From Nostoc sp. T09 (GTDB lineage: Bacteria > Cyanobacteriota > Cyanobacteriia > Cyanobacteriales > Nostocaceae): a stretch of 64,000 nucleotides of DNA. The stretch spans positions 1,889 through 65,888 of the forward strand of contig NZ_MTAV01000103.1 in NCBI RefSeq assembly GCF_002154695.1. Direction: 5' to 3'. Positions 49,885-59,408 of the stretch are shown here, piece after piece. Position numbers and translations under genes: made by a program. Under the pieces are notes generated by a model that was not told the DNA's origin, ran no database searches, and was given only the letters and a program-made list of their open reading frames with translations. Numbering within the stretch: the first letter of the stretch is position 1; every line of letters starts with the position of its first letter.

Positions 49885-52572
49885 ATGTCAACTCTCGTCA
49901 TCGTCGAATCTCCGACCAAAGCTCGTACCATTCGCAACTACCTACCATCAGGCTATCGGGTGGAGGCGTCGATGGGTCATGTACGTGACCTACCCCAGTC
50001 GGCTAGTGAAATTCCCACCGCTGTCAAAGCAGAAAGATGGGCACAGTTGGGGGTAAATGTAGACGCCGACTTTGAACCGGTGTATGTTGTCCCGAAAGAC
50101 AAAAAGAAAGTTGTCACCCAGCTCAAAGATGCCCTCAAAGATGTTGATGAGTTAATTCTGGCAACCGATGAAGACCGGGAAGGTGAGAGCATTAGTTGGC
50201 ATTTATACCAGTTGCTCAAGCCAAAAGTACCGACTAAGCGAATGGTATTTCACGAAATTACCCAAGACGCCATCAAAAAGGCTTTGAAAAACTGCCGTAA
50301 TATCGATGAGCAGTTAGTTCGTGCCCAAGAAACGCGACGAATTTTGGATCGATTGGTAGGTTATACCCTGTCTCCCCTGCTCTGGAAGAAGATTGCCTGG
50401 GGACTATCTGCTGGGCGCGTACAATCTGTAGCCGTGAGGCTTTTGGTCACTAAGGAACGCCAACGTCGCGCCTTCCATGAGGGCACGTATTGGGATTTAA
50501 AGGCTTACCTAGAACAGCAAAAAGCCCCGTTTGCTGCTCAGTTGGTGACACTGGGAGGAACTAAAATAGCCAATGGCAGCGATTTTGATCCAGCCACTGG
50601 ACAAATCGCGGCTGGCCGCAACGTTGTTTTGCTAACGGAAGAGAATGCTGTTGCACTCAAGGAACGTCTTACAGGTAAAACCTGGAATGTCTCAGAAGTA
50701 GAAGAACGCCCAGTGACGCGTAAACCAGCGCCACCGTTTACAACCTCGACGCTGCAACAAGAATCTAACCGGAAATTGCGCCTCTCTGCACGAGACACAA
50801 TGCGGATTGCCCAGAATTTGTATGAGCAAGGATATATTACCTATATGCGTACAGATTCGGTACATTTGTCAGATCAGGCGATCGCAGCGGCTCGTAGCTG
50901 TGTAGAACAACTTTACGGCAAACAATATCTCAGCCCGCAACCGAGGCAATACACCACCAAATCCAAAGGCGCACAAGAAGCACACGAGGCGATTCGCCCG
51001 GCGGGTAGCACTTTTCGCACCCCCCAAGAAACTGGTTTAAGCGGTCGGGAACTGGCTGTCTACGACTTAATTTGGAAGCGCACAGTCGCTTGCCAAATGG
51101 CTGACTCCCGCCAAACCCAAATTACCGTGCAGTTGCAAGTAGAAGATGCTGGGTTCCGTGCTTCTGGCAAGCGGATTGACTTTCCTGGCTATCTCCGGGC
51201 CTATGTTGAAGGTTCTGACGATCCTGAAGCTGCATTAGAAGACCAGGAAGTAATTTTGCCGAGTTTGAAAGTGGGAGATCATCCAGATTGTAAAGAATTG
51301 GAAGCGATCGCTCACGAAACTCAACCGCCAGCTAGGTACACCGAAGCTACTTTAGTAAAAACCTTAGAAAGTGAAGGCATTGGTCGTCCCAGTACCTACG
51401 CTAGTATTATTGGCACAATTATCGATAAAGGTTATGCGCAATTAGTCAATAACGCCCTTATCCCTACCTTCACTGCTTTTGCAGTCACTGCCCTTCTAGA
51501 AAAACATTTTCCTGATGTGGTCGATCCCAGCTTTACCTCCAAAATGGAGCAAACTCTGGATGACATCGCCACAGGTGAAGCTAATTGGTTACCCTACTTG
51601 CGGGAATTTTATCTGGGAGATAAAGGTCTAGAAACCTTAGTCAAGGAACGAGAAAATCAAATTGATGCCAACAAAGCCAGGACAGTAGAACTAGAAAATT
51701 TAGCAGTCAAAGTCCGCATTGGTAAATATGGTCCTTTTATCGAAATGGAAAACGGTGAAGGTGTTGTCACCGCTTCGATTCCTAAAGACCTGACGCCAGC
51801 AGACCTCGACCCCAAACAGGTAGAGGTAATATTGCGGCAAAAAACCTCCGGACCTGACCAACTCGGTCGCCATCCCGAAACTGGCGAACCAATCTATGTG
51901 AAAATTGGTGCCTACGGTCCCTACGTGCAATTGGGTGACAAGACAGACGAAAATCCCAAACCCAAACAAGCTTCCTTACCCAAAGGTGTAACGCCAGAAA
52001 ACGTCACCCTTGATATTGCTCTTGGGCTTTTAGCATTACCCCGCACATTAGGAGTTCATCCAGTGACTGGGGGGAAAATTCAAGCGAGTTTAGGGCGCTT
52101 TGGTCCTTATATTGCTCATGACCAAGGTAAAGAGGGGAAAGACTATCGCTCCCTCAAAGCTACTGATAATGTCTTGACGGTTTCTTTAGAACGTGCATTA
52201 GAGTTGTTATCAGAACCGAAAAAGGGACGCAGTTCCACCAATAGCAAGTCTAAAGCGGCTTTGCGCGAATTAGGTACTCATCCAGAAGATGGTACACCAG
52301 TCAATATCTATGATGGTCCCTACGGGCCTTACATTAAGAACGGTAAAACTAATGTCAGTATTCCAGAAGGTGAATCTGTGGAAGCTATAACGTTGGATAC
52401 GGCATTAAAGTTGTTAGCTAGTAAAGCATCGTCAGCAAAATCCACTCGCAAATCGAGTAAGTCTACAACTTCTAAATCTAAATCAATTTCCAAGTCAACC
52501 TCTAAATCAACTTCTAAGTCAACTTCCAAGGCTTCGACAACCGCTACTAAAAAAAATAATGCAGACGATTAA
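49885..52572 (+). CDS. topA: DNA topoisomerase I
   Basis: A type IA topoisomerase that relaxes negative supercoils. It starts [20 protein letters not shown] as Toprim domain, with the acidic motif [10 protein letters not shown] near residue 95. The catalytic tyrosine is in [10 protein letters not shown] near 315. The C-terminal half carries repeats with GPYGPYI(K/A) motifs in place of zinc ribbons, as in cyanobacteria. The last 50 residues are a low-complexity Lys/Ser/Thr tail ([13 protein letters not shown]) that should be strongly basic and bind DNA. It is 895 residues. ATG is preceded by T-rich leader without a strong Shine-Dalgarno motif. Confidence 0.98.
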   Translation: MSTLVIVESPTKARTIRNYLPSGYRVEASMGHVRDLPQSASEIPTAVKAERWAQLGVNVDADFEPVYVVPKDKKKVVTQLKDALKDVDELILATDEDREGESISWHLYQLLKPKVPTKRMVFHEITQDAIKKALKNCRNIDEQLVRAQETRRILDRLVGYTLSPLLWKKIAWGLSAGRVQSVAVRLLVTKERQRRAFHEGTYWDLKAYLEQQKAPFAAQLVTLGGTKIANGSDFDPATGQIAAGRNVVLLTEENAVALKERLTGKTWNVSEVEERPVTRKPAPPFTTSTLQQESNRKLRLSARDTMRIAQNLYEQGYITYMRTDSVHLSDQAIAAARSCVEQLYGKQYLSPQPRQYTTKSKGAQEAHEAIRPAGSTFRTPQETGLSGRELAVYDLIWKRTVACQMADSRQTQITVQLQVEDAGFRASGKRIDFPGYLRAYVEGSDDPEAALEDQEVILPSLKVGDHPDCKELEAIAHETQPPARYTEATLVKTLESEGIGRPSTYASIIGTIIDKGYAQLVNNALIPTFTAFAVTALLEKHFPDVVDPSFTSKMEQTLDDIATGEANWLPYLREFYLGDKGLETLVKERENQIDANKARTVELENLAVKVRIGKYGPFIEMENGEGVVTASIPKDLTPADLDPKQVEVILRQKTSGPDQLGRHPETGEPIYVKIGAYGPYVQLGDKTDENPKPKQASLPKGVTPENVTLDIALGLLALPRTLGVHPVTGGKIQASLGRFGPYIAHDQGKEGKDYRSLKATDNVLTVSLERALELLSEPKKGRSSTNSKSKAALRELGTHPEDGTPVNIYDGPYGPYIKNGKTNVSIPEGESVEAITLDTALKLLASKASSAKSTRKSSKSTTSKSKSISKSTSKSTSKSTSKASTTATKKNNADD

Positions 52573-52969
52573 TTAAAGACATTCTCCAGTGTTGTGCATA
52601 GTTGTCAGTTGTTTCTCTGCCACTGACGACTTACCACTCCCTATTCAAAGCGATCGCAAAATCTAGTTATGAAAGTTGGTATTGGGAAGTCAAAGGGGTT
52701 GAGTCCCCAGCAAAATTAAAAAATCCTCCCAAATACTGATATAAGTTGACACTGATAATAACTAACTTGGGGGAATGCACGTCTTGTAGTTTACGAATAT
52801 GATAATCTAAGAAGTAAGGCAGATCACAACACAAAATTTGCTAAGGTGGATCATTCCCGCAATTAGGGAGTGCGATCGGGCCGATCACAAGCCAGAGGTG
52901 CGAGAGTACGCCAATTTCTGCGTAGCTGTTAATCAAAATTGAGGTAGTATCTCAGGAGCAGTCAGTTCA
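52573..52969. other. Intergenic region between topA and the small gene before aroQ
   Basis: About 400 bases. It has TTGTCAGTTGTT-type short repeat words near 52601, one HIP1-type site near 52650 and a short GGGGTTGAGTCCCC hairpin at 52697-52710. No gene or RNA was recognised. Confidence 0.45.
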
Positions 52970-53107
52970 ATGGACTATATAGAAAAGGTACTGGAAAAGC
53001 TTAAAGAAATGGCGCGGAAGCTAATTGAAGCCCTATTAGGGCCAGAGGCTGAGCCGGAACCGGAACTGATTCCGATTCCTGTAAATGAGCGTTCGCGTCG
53101 TCGTTAA
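52970..53107 (+). CDS. Small conserved protein (45 aa) upstream of aroQ
   Basis: A 45-residue protein with an amphipathic helix (MDYIEKVLEKLKEMARKLIE), then an acidic Pro-Glu stretch EPEPEL, and a basic end RSRRR. AGGAG lies 11 bases before the ATG. Composition, codon use and the 10-base gap to aroQ indicate a real gene in an operon with it. I believe similar short proteins lie near aroQ in other cyanobacteria, but this is from memory. Function unknown; no membrane segment. Confidence 0.8.
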   Translation: MDYIEKVLEKLKEMARKLIEALLGPEAEPEPELIPIPVNERSRRR

Positions 53108-53117
53108 GAGCTAGAAA

Positions 53118-53576
53118 GTGCCGGACTTGACGTTGCAACCTTTAAGTATTTTGGTGTTGCACGGGCCAAACCTGAATTTGCTAGGACAGCGAGAACCGGG
53201 GATTTACGGTTCGTTTACACTGGCAGAAATTAATCATCTGTTAGAAGCAGAAGGACTTAAACTACAGGTGAAAATTTTTCCCGTGCAGTCAAATCATGAA
53301 GGAGTTTTGGTTGATACTATTCATCAAGCCTTAGGGAAACACCAGGGAATTTTGATTAATGCTGGGGCATACACACATACAAGTGTAGCTTTGCGGGATG
53401 CGATCGCGGGTGTGAGCTTACCCACAGTAGAAGTACATTTAAGTAACATATACCGTCGAGAAGAATTTCGCCATCATTCTTATATAGCGCCCATAGCTAT
53501 TGGGCAAATTAGTGGCTTTGGTGTCCAGAGTTACGTATTGGGCTTACAAGCATTAGTGCATCATTTAAGGGATTAA
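53118..53576 (+). CDS. aroQ: 3-dehydroquinate dehydratase, type II
   Basis: A shikimate pathway enzyme that removes water from 3-dehydroquinate. It is 152 residues, type II dodecameric form. The active-site start [18 protein letters not shown] contains the catalytic tyrosine. [27 protein letters not shown] and [17 protein letters not shown] supply the remaining active-site residues. GTG start at 53118, 10 bases after the small upstream gene. Feeds aromatic amino acid synthesis. Confidence 0.97.
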   Translation: MPDLTLQPLSILVLHGPNLNLLGQREPGIYGSFTLAEINHLLEAEGLKLQVKIFPVQSNHEGVLVDTIHQALGKHQGILINAGAYTHTSVALRDAIAGVSLPTVEVHLSNIYRREEFRHHSYIAPIAIGQISGFGVQSYVLGLQALVHHLRD

Positions 53577-53633
53577 AGCGTTAAAAGTAAAGAAGTAAGA
53601 AAAATTTCTTTTAGCTTTTTACTTTTTGATCTC

Positions 53634-54662
53634 ATGCGCTACTCTGTTGTTAGTCGTTTTCGCGGTACTTTACTAGGGGCATTAGTTGGGGAAAGTGTAG
53701 CCTCTAGTGGCAAGAAAGAATTTCAGAACCGCTGTGACATCGATCGGATAGCGGTGCTAGGTACTGAAAGCTTGATCGCACTTGGCAGATTAGATTTAGA
53801 TGATTGGCGAGCGCGTCAGCAACAAGCATCTGCTAATTTAGCTGTAACTGATAGCATTTCGTTGAAAGTGATACTGGCTACATTACCAGTAGCACTTTTT
53901 TTTCATGAAAATACATTTAAATTGCGACAAAACTTGCTACGTGTGTTAAAAATCTGGGAGGATGACCCAGTGGTACGTGATGGAACATTAGCAGTAGGGT
54001 ATGCGATCGCTCAAACCCTTACGGAAAAACTCCAACCCCGTACCCTGATTCCAGAGACAATCGCCTTTATCGGTGAAACACCAACATCTCTACCACAACA
54101 GTTATTAAAAGTTAATACTTTGTTAGATCGGGGAGCAGCATTAGAAAGGGCGCAAGTCGAGTTGAGTAGAGAAGACAAGCTAAGTAGCGCTATTGCTATG
54201 GCGTTTTACTGCTTTCTCAGTACCTTGGAAGACTACCGCTTGGCAGTTTTGCGGGCTACTCAATATGGCAATGTGTGGCGGCAAGACCATTGGCGTTTAC
54301 ACTTACATAGTATAAGTGCAATTACTGGTGCTTTATCAGGGGCCTATAATAGCAGTGCGGGTATTCCCGTAGGTTGGCAGATCTTATACTCGCAAGCAAA
54401 TTCGGCAACATGGGAACTGAACAATTTTTCTCAAATGGTGGAATTAGCTGATGCACTTGTGGCTGTATGGTCAGGATTGTATAATCATGCCCAACATTCA
54501 GGCCAGGTAAGTGCAGTGGGAGATTTTATACCTGAGGAAGAAGCATCGCTATTCTTAGGCGAAGCCATTCCCCAAGGCAGTCGCTACAACTCTGGAAATC
54601 AGAGCAATGCGCAGCCTCCTCTATCCGTCTACGCAGCTCCTCGCGTTATCCGTTCGCGTTAA
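53634..54662 (+). CDS. ADP-ribosylglycohydrolase-like protein, apparently without catalytic residues
   Basis: A 342-residue soluble protein. It starts with the DraG-family pattern (SRFRGTLLGALVGESVAS) and has the all-helical composition of that family. However, the usual metal-binding GDA(x)G of the first motif reads GES here, and I find no TDDT or DTD motif. It is likely a non-hydrolytic or otherwise diverged relative, acting in an unknown way. It lies 57 bases after aroQ and on the same strand. Confidence 0.8.
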   Translation: MRYSVVSRFRGTLLGALVGESVASSGKKEFQNRCDIDRIAVLGTESLIALGRLDLDDWRARQQQASANLAVTDSISLKVILATLPVALFFHENTFKLRQNLLRVLKIWEDDPVVRDGTLAVGYAIAQTLTEKLQPRTLIPETIAFIGETPTSLPQQLLKVNTLLDRGAALERAQVELSREDKLSSAIAMAFYCFLSTLEDYRLAVLRATQYGNVWRQDHWRLHLHSISAITGALSGAYNSSAGIPVGWQILYSQANSATWELNNFSQMVELADALVAVWSGLYNHAQHSGQVSAVGDFIPEEEASLFLGEAIPQGSRYNSGNQSNAQPPLSVYAAPRVIRSR

Positions 54663-54920
54663 TGCTATTTCTACTGAGCAGCATTGTAGACGCGATACAA
54701 CATTCAATCCTAGCAAGCAGTCAACAAATATAAAATTCAGTAGTTCTTTATACTACAATTCCAAAGAAACTCTTAACCTGACTCTATAGGTAGGTATTGT
54801 GGCACAGCCGCAAGCAACCCCGCCTCCGAAGTTCTAAGCGGCTTCGGTTGCTCCTGCTTGGACTTCCCCTAGGTTTGTCTTGTTTTGAGGTATCAAAGTA
54901 AGCAACTGTAGGCAGAGGTA

Positions 54921-57698
54921 ATGAAACATCAGCGATTTTTTAAGTCTTTAACCCAGCAATTAACTCACTGGCGGCGACAGTACAAAGTACTGTGTCGCAA
55001 AGGAAAATTGCTGAGAGTAGTGAACGAGCAAAATCACCACAGTCGCCTTGAAGAACTCCAAAAAACTGTGGTCAACAACATACTCATGTATGTATCAACC
55101 ACTAGTGAAAGTAAGCAAAAACCAGGAATAGTACTCAGATCAATCGCAAAATCGGTTAACCGTGAGCCGCTGATGGATACAATTGGTTTACGCTGGGTGC
55201 ATGAAAATCGTTCCTCTGTGATTTTGGCGATCGCAGTTGTATCCCTAACAGGAGTCATCGGGTATAAGTTTTACAATCAGCCTAAGCTGAAAGTGGGGAC
55301 TGTGGCACCCCAAACCATTAAAGCCCCTCGTACAATCAAGATTGAAGATCGCCAAAAAACAGCAGCCCAACGCAAAGCCGCCAGTAACAATTCCCTGCCA
55401 ATGTTAATGGTCGATATGCAAATCAATGAACAAATCGACCATAATTTGCAACAACTTTTAGATGAGAGTGATAAAATTCGCGCCATAGCAGGGTCTTTCC
55501 CTTTTGTTGACACTTTAGACTTGCGTATAGCTAGCCAGCGTTATCTCCGCGCTTGTACTGAAGCAGAATGGCAAAATATATTACTAGCTTTAGAAAAAAC
55601 CAGAAAACAACCGATAGGATTGTTGCTGCCAAACCAGAAAAGCAGTTCCACTACTGCACAGCAAGCAAGCAAACAGTTCTCTTCGTCCTTAGAACCATCC
55701 ATAGCCGCATCCCCCAAGTCTGCTTCCCTTCCTCGAATTCGGGAAGACATCCATACACCTACTCCCCAGCCTGGGAAAGTTTCGCTAAAGCTGCTTCTTG
55801 AGAATACAAAACCAGTTAATGATTCGCCAAAAGTTGACTTTATTCAAGTAGTGGCGGAACTAGAAACTTACAGAATCAGAAATTCTGAACAACAATTTTC
55901 TTTACTCATCACTCAAATCTTGCAAGCAAGGCAAAAATATGAACTAGCCAGGAAAAAACTGTTACAGCCAGAGGCTAAAACATCGGCGGCAATCAATCAA
56001 GACAATATCCTTTTGGATCTGGAAGATAAAGACTGGGCAAAAACACAAACATCAATCCGCCAGATTTCAGAGCGAATTCTCACCCAAGGTATCCCTTACG
56101 GACTACCAGGAAATGCTTTAAAGGATACAGTGAGCTTGCAAGTGCAGACATTAGAACCACAAGCAGCTCAACCTTTGGCAATCAAACTTTTGTTGGCTGT
56201 GCTGCAACCAAATCTGAAGAAAGATGAAGAAAAAACCCAACAACAGGCAAAAAAGGCTGCTGCTGGGGTTGCACCAGTAATGATTGACATACAGCAGAAT
56301 CAGGTAATTGTCACTAAGGGACAGAAGATTACCCCGTGGAATTTTGAGGTACTGGAGCATTATCAACTAAATTACCGAGAGACTAACTGGCCGGAGTTGA
56401 TTAAGGTGACAGGTATTGTCACTACAGCAATTGGTATTTTTGTGATTGTCGAACGCCGTCTCAAAAGCCAATTGCGACAGCGCGATCGCTTATTAATCTT
56501 GCTGCTAACTCTCAGTACCCCAGGGATGGTAACAATGGGTGTGCTACATACCACCTGGAGTGCCATTGGTTTATTGTTAGGTAGTTTTTACGGCCCTGCT
56601 TTAGGAGCAACAGTTGTCGGGCTACTGTTGCTAGTGTTACCAATTAGTATGGAAATCAGTAAGATTGCCCTAATAGCTGGTGTAGCAGGGGGAATAGTAG
56701 GCAGTTATATGGCCAAACGACTGCGATCGCGTGAGGAATTAGCATTATTAGGACTGGCGATCGCCTCAACTCAGGGAGGCATTTACTTAATACTTTCACT
56801 GCTATGGAGTTCAGCTTCTTGGTATCTTATTCTCCAAGAAGCTGCGTTATTTGCTTTATCTGGTTTAGCCTGGAGTATTGTGGCCTTGGGCTTAAGTCCT
56901 TATTTAGAAAAACTTTTTGATTTAGTTACCCCTATCCGGTTAGCAGAATTGGCTAATCCTAACCGCCCTTTGTTAAAGCGACTGGCTACAGAAGCGCCCG
57001 GAACCTTTCAGCATACTCTGTTTGTAGCCACCTTGGCGGAAGCGGCTGCCAAACAACTAGGATGCGATGTGGAACTAGTAAGAGCTGGCACACTTTACCA
57101 CGATATTGGCAAAATGCACGATCCTCTTGGCTTTATTGAAAACCAAATGGGGGGACCGAATAAGCATGACACAGAAATTAACGATCCTTGGAAAAGTGCA
57201 GAGATTATTAAAAAGCACGTCAATGAAGGCTTGGTGATGGCACGACAACACCTTTTACCAACAGCGATTCAAGCTTTTATTCCCGAACATCAAGGAACGA
57301 TGTTGATTGCTTATTTCCATCACCAAGCGCAGCAAATGGCTAAGGAAGATCCTAGTTTAAAAGTAGACGACGCTGATTTTCGCTACGATGGTCCAATTCC
57401 CCAGTCGCGGGAAACAGCAATTGTCATGTTGGCAGATTCCTGTGAAGCGGCGCTGCGTACGCTACAAGCATCGGCGAAGTCATCGCTCAAAGACGCTTCG
57501 GCTGAACAAGCTTTGACAATGGTTAATAATATTCTCCGTGCTCGATGGCAAGACAATCAACTTTTAGATTCAGGGCTTACACGGGAAGAAGTTGCCAAAA
57601 TTGCCCAAATATTTGTGGAAGTTTGGCAGCAATTCCATCACAAACGTATTGCCTACCCCAAGTTAAAGCCTAGTAACGAGAAAATAGCTCAAGGGTGA
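54921..57698 (+). CDS. 7TM-HD domain phosphohydrolase (PgpH-like)
   Basis: A 925-residue membrane protein. A cytoplasmic N-terminal 90 residues is followed by one helix (SSVILAIAVVSLTGVIGYKF), a long extracellular 7TMR-HD domain, then seven membrane helices (about 490-660). A cytoplasmic HD domain spans about 690-880 with TLYHDIGKM and further metal-binding histidines (IPEHQGT, FHHQAQQ). PgpH-family proteins hydrolyse cyclic di-AMP; the same role is inferred here. The poorly conserved segment at 230-290, rich in Ser/Pro, is a linker. ATG at 54921 is preceded by GGCAGAGGTA. Confidence 0.93.
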   Translation: MKHQRFFKSLTQQLTHWRRQYKVLCRKGKLLRVVNEQNHHSRLEELQKTVVNNILMYVSTTSESKQKPGIVLRSIAKSVNREPLMDTIGLRWVHENRSSVILAIAVVSLTGVIGYKFYNQPKLKVGTVAPQTIKAPRTIKIEDRQKTAAQRKAASNNSLPMLMVDMQINEQIDHNLQQLLDESDKIRAIAGSFPFVDTLDLRIASQRYLRACTEAEWQNILLALEKTRKQPIGLLLPNQKSSSTTAQQASKQFSSSLEPSIAASPKSASLPRIREDIHTPTPQPGKVSLKLLLENTKPVNDSPKVDFIQVVAELETYRIRNSEQQFSLLITQILQARQKYELARKKLLQPEAKTSAAINQDNILLDLEDKDWAKTQTSIRQISERILTQGIPYGLPGNALKDTVSLQVQTLEPQAAQPLAIKLLLAVLQPNLKKDEEKTQQQAKKAAAGVAPVMIDIQQNQVIVTKGQKITPWNFEVLEHYQLNYRETNWPELIKVTGIVTTAIGIFVIVERRLKSQLRQRDRLLILLLTLSTPGMVTMGVLHTTWSAIGLLLGSFYGPALGATVVGLLLLVLPISMEISKIALIAGVAGGIVGSYMAKRLRSREELALLGLAIASTQGGIYLILSLLWSSASWYLILQEAALFALSGLAWSIVALGLSPYLEKLFDLVTPIRLAELANPNRPLLKRLATEAPGTFQHTLFVATLAEAAAKQLGCDVELVRAGTLYHDIGKMHDPLGFIENQMGGPNKHDTEINDPWKSAEIIKKHVNEGLVMARQHLLPTAIQAFIPEHQGTMLIAYFHHQAQQMAKEDPSLKVDDADFRYDGPIPQSRETAIVMLADSCEAALRTLQASAKSSLKDASAEQALTMVNNILRARWQDNQLLDSGLTREEVAKIAQIFVEVWQQFHHKRIAYPKLKPSNEKIAQG

Positions 57699-57740
57699 AA
57701 ATTTTCATCAGTAGGTTGGCGCAATTAAAACTAAATATAA

Positions 57741-57780
57741 ATGGTAAGGGTCTTCATTTGTCATTGGTCATTGGTAAGGG
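57741..57780. repeat. Short heptamer repeats overlapping the 3' end of a glycosyltransferase gene
   Basis: The word TGGTAAGGG flanks TCATTTGTCATTGGTCATTG. The stop codon of the minus-strand glycosyltransferase lies within this repeat, so its last residues (PMTNDK) are repeat-encoded. Confidence 0.6.
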
Positions 57781-59298
57781 TTTCAAAGCAGTTTCTTTTA
57801 ATAAATAATGATTACCTAAATGATTTCCATATGTATTTAAATAGTGTTGATTGAGATAACTATTGAGATAGTTCTGAATAGTTTGAGATTTACATAGTAA
57901 AACTTGCTCTGGATGATAAGTTTCAAAAACCGCAATAATTTGTTCAGGTGTTATAGTTTTCGACTCTATCCTTTTACGGGATAAAACTCCAATTTCTGGA
58001 GGAACAGGTAAGCCTGAATAGAAAGCATAAATTGGACAATTTGTAAAAACCCATTTAGTAGATGGTTTATATTTTAACAAAATGTTAACGAATTGAATAT
58101 GCTCCTGACTTTGCTCTAGATATCTATGATTTTCTAAAATAATTACTCCTAACTTAATCGGAGTCACAATAATTGAGAAAATTACGAATCCTGCTGCTAA
58201 ACCTGAGACAGTGATTTTTTTAAAATTACGAGGCTTAAACTTAGCGTACCATTTTCGCTGTCGAAAAAAATTAAACGATAATGTTACTCCGTAAGTAGCT
58301 AACCAAGCCAGAGGAATAGAGAGTAAAAGGTAGTGATGATACCAGACTGGTTGATGATTAATCAGAACTATAAAACCTGTAATTAACCAAATTATTGGAA
58401 AATACTTTTCCCATTGTTTTTTTTGAAAAATAATTATAGTTGCCAGAATTGCTAAAAGTAAATAATCAAAATCCTGAAGTAAAAATAACAATGTTAACTT
58501 TTGACTATATCCTGCTTGAAACACTGTTTTTACATTGTTATTTAAATGTGATTGTAGTAATTGCTCATAAGTGAGAGAGTTACACAAAATACCAACTATT
58601 ATAAAAATTCCCAAACAAGCAGTTAGCCATAAAACAGCATTAAAAAATAGCTGCCGCTTTAATTGATGTTGAGGATTTTTTTTAAAAGTAAATTGTAATA
58701 AATCAAATATAATTAAAGGAGCGATAAAAGCTGTAAATAATTTTATTTGTAAAGAAAGTGCTAAAAGTCCTCCTGATATAACAATTAAAATTTTAGAAAA
58801 TTTTTGCGCAACATTTTTTTTATATAAACTTAATGTATAAATTGAGAGCATAACCATTGCCACAGATGGCAAATCAATCATCACAGAAACACTAAGTCTA
58901 AGAAAATTGCATGAAATTATTAACAATAAAGTGCCAATAATTGCTGGTAAATTCCCTAAATAAATCCTTAGAGTCTGGCAGAAAGACCATACAAGTATTG
59001 TTGAGAAGCTCAAAGTTAAAAGCCGTGCAGAATAAATTGATTTGCCAAACCAAGCAAGCCAGGACGCTAAAATAACTGTGAAAAGAGGTGGTTGATCGTT
59101 CCAAACCTGTGTATACATAGCAAATCCATCTAAGTGCAAGGTAGCTTTGATCAATTCAATTCCTTCATCACTTGTATCGAATTGAAATACCTGCTCAATA
59201 GGCATAAAGTAAATAGCAAAAATAAAAAAACTAGCGGGTATTATGAAATTAAATACTAAAAATGTTTTAAGCTTGTTGGCGCTCATATATTCATGCAT
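57754..59298 (-). CDS. Integral membrane glycosyltransferase, family 39-like
   Basis: A 514-residue protein with about 11 hydrophobic segments, of the ArnT/PMT (GT-C) type that uses polyprenyl-phosphate sugars. The first loop carries the DTSDEGIEL acidic motif expected for GT-C enzymes, followed by VWNDQPPLFTVILASWLAW. The C-terminal 90 residues are soluble. The substrate is unknown. Base composition is lower in GC than nearby genes. It is followed upstream by a second GT-C gene on the same strand with a 110-base gap. Confidence 0.85.
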   Translation of the reverse strand: MHEYMSANKLKTFLVFNFIIPASFFIFAIYFMPIEQVFQFDTSDEGIELIKATLHLDGFAMYTQVWNDQPPLFTVILASWLAWFGKSIYSARLLTLSFSTILVWSFCQTLRIYLGNLPAIIGTLLLIISCNFLRLSVSVMIDLPSVAMVMLSIYTLSLYKKNVAQKFSKILIVISGGLLALSLQIKLFTAFIAPLIIFDLLQFTFKKNPQHQLKRQLFFNAVLWLTACLGIFIIVGILCNSLTYEQLLQSHLNNNVKTVFQAGYSQKLTLLFLLQDFDYLLLAILATIIIFQKKQWEKYFPIIWLITGFIVLINHQPVWYHHYLLLSIPLAWLATYGVTLSFNFFRQRKWYAKFKPRNFKKITVSGLAAGFVIFSIIVTPIKLGVIILENHRYLEQSQEHIQFVNILLKYKPSTKWVFTNCPIYAFYSGLPVPPEIGVLSRKRIESKTITPEQIIAVFETYHPEQVLLCKSQTIQNYLNSYLNQHYLNTYGNHLGNHYLLKETALKPLPMTNDK

Positions 59299-59408
59299 TT
59301 ATGGAATTATAGCCAGTTGTACAAACCAAATGTACATTTAGGCGATTATACGACAACTTGCTATCAAAAATTGTTTTGATTACAGTTGCAATGGAATATC
59401 AAAAACCT

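Noticed and set aside
52697-52710. GGGGTTGAGTCCCC hairpin resembling a tRNA arm
   Set aside because: No other tRNA arms or acceptor stem can be folded around it.
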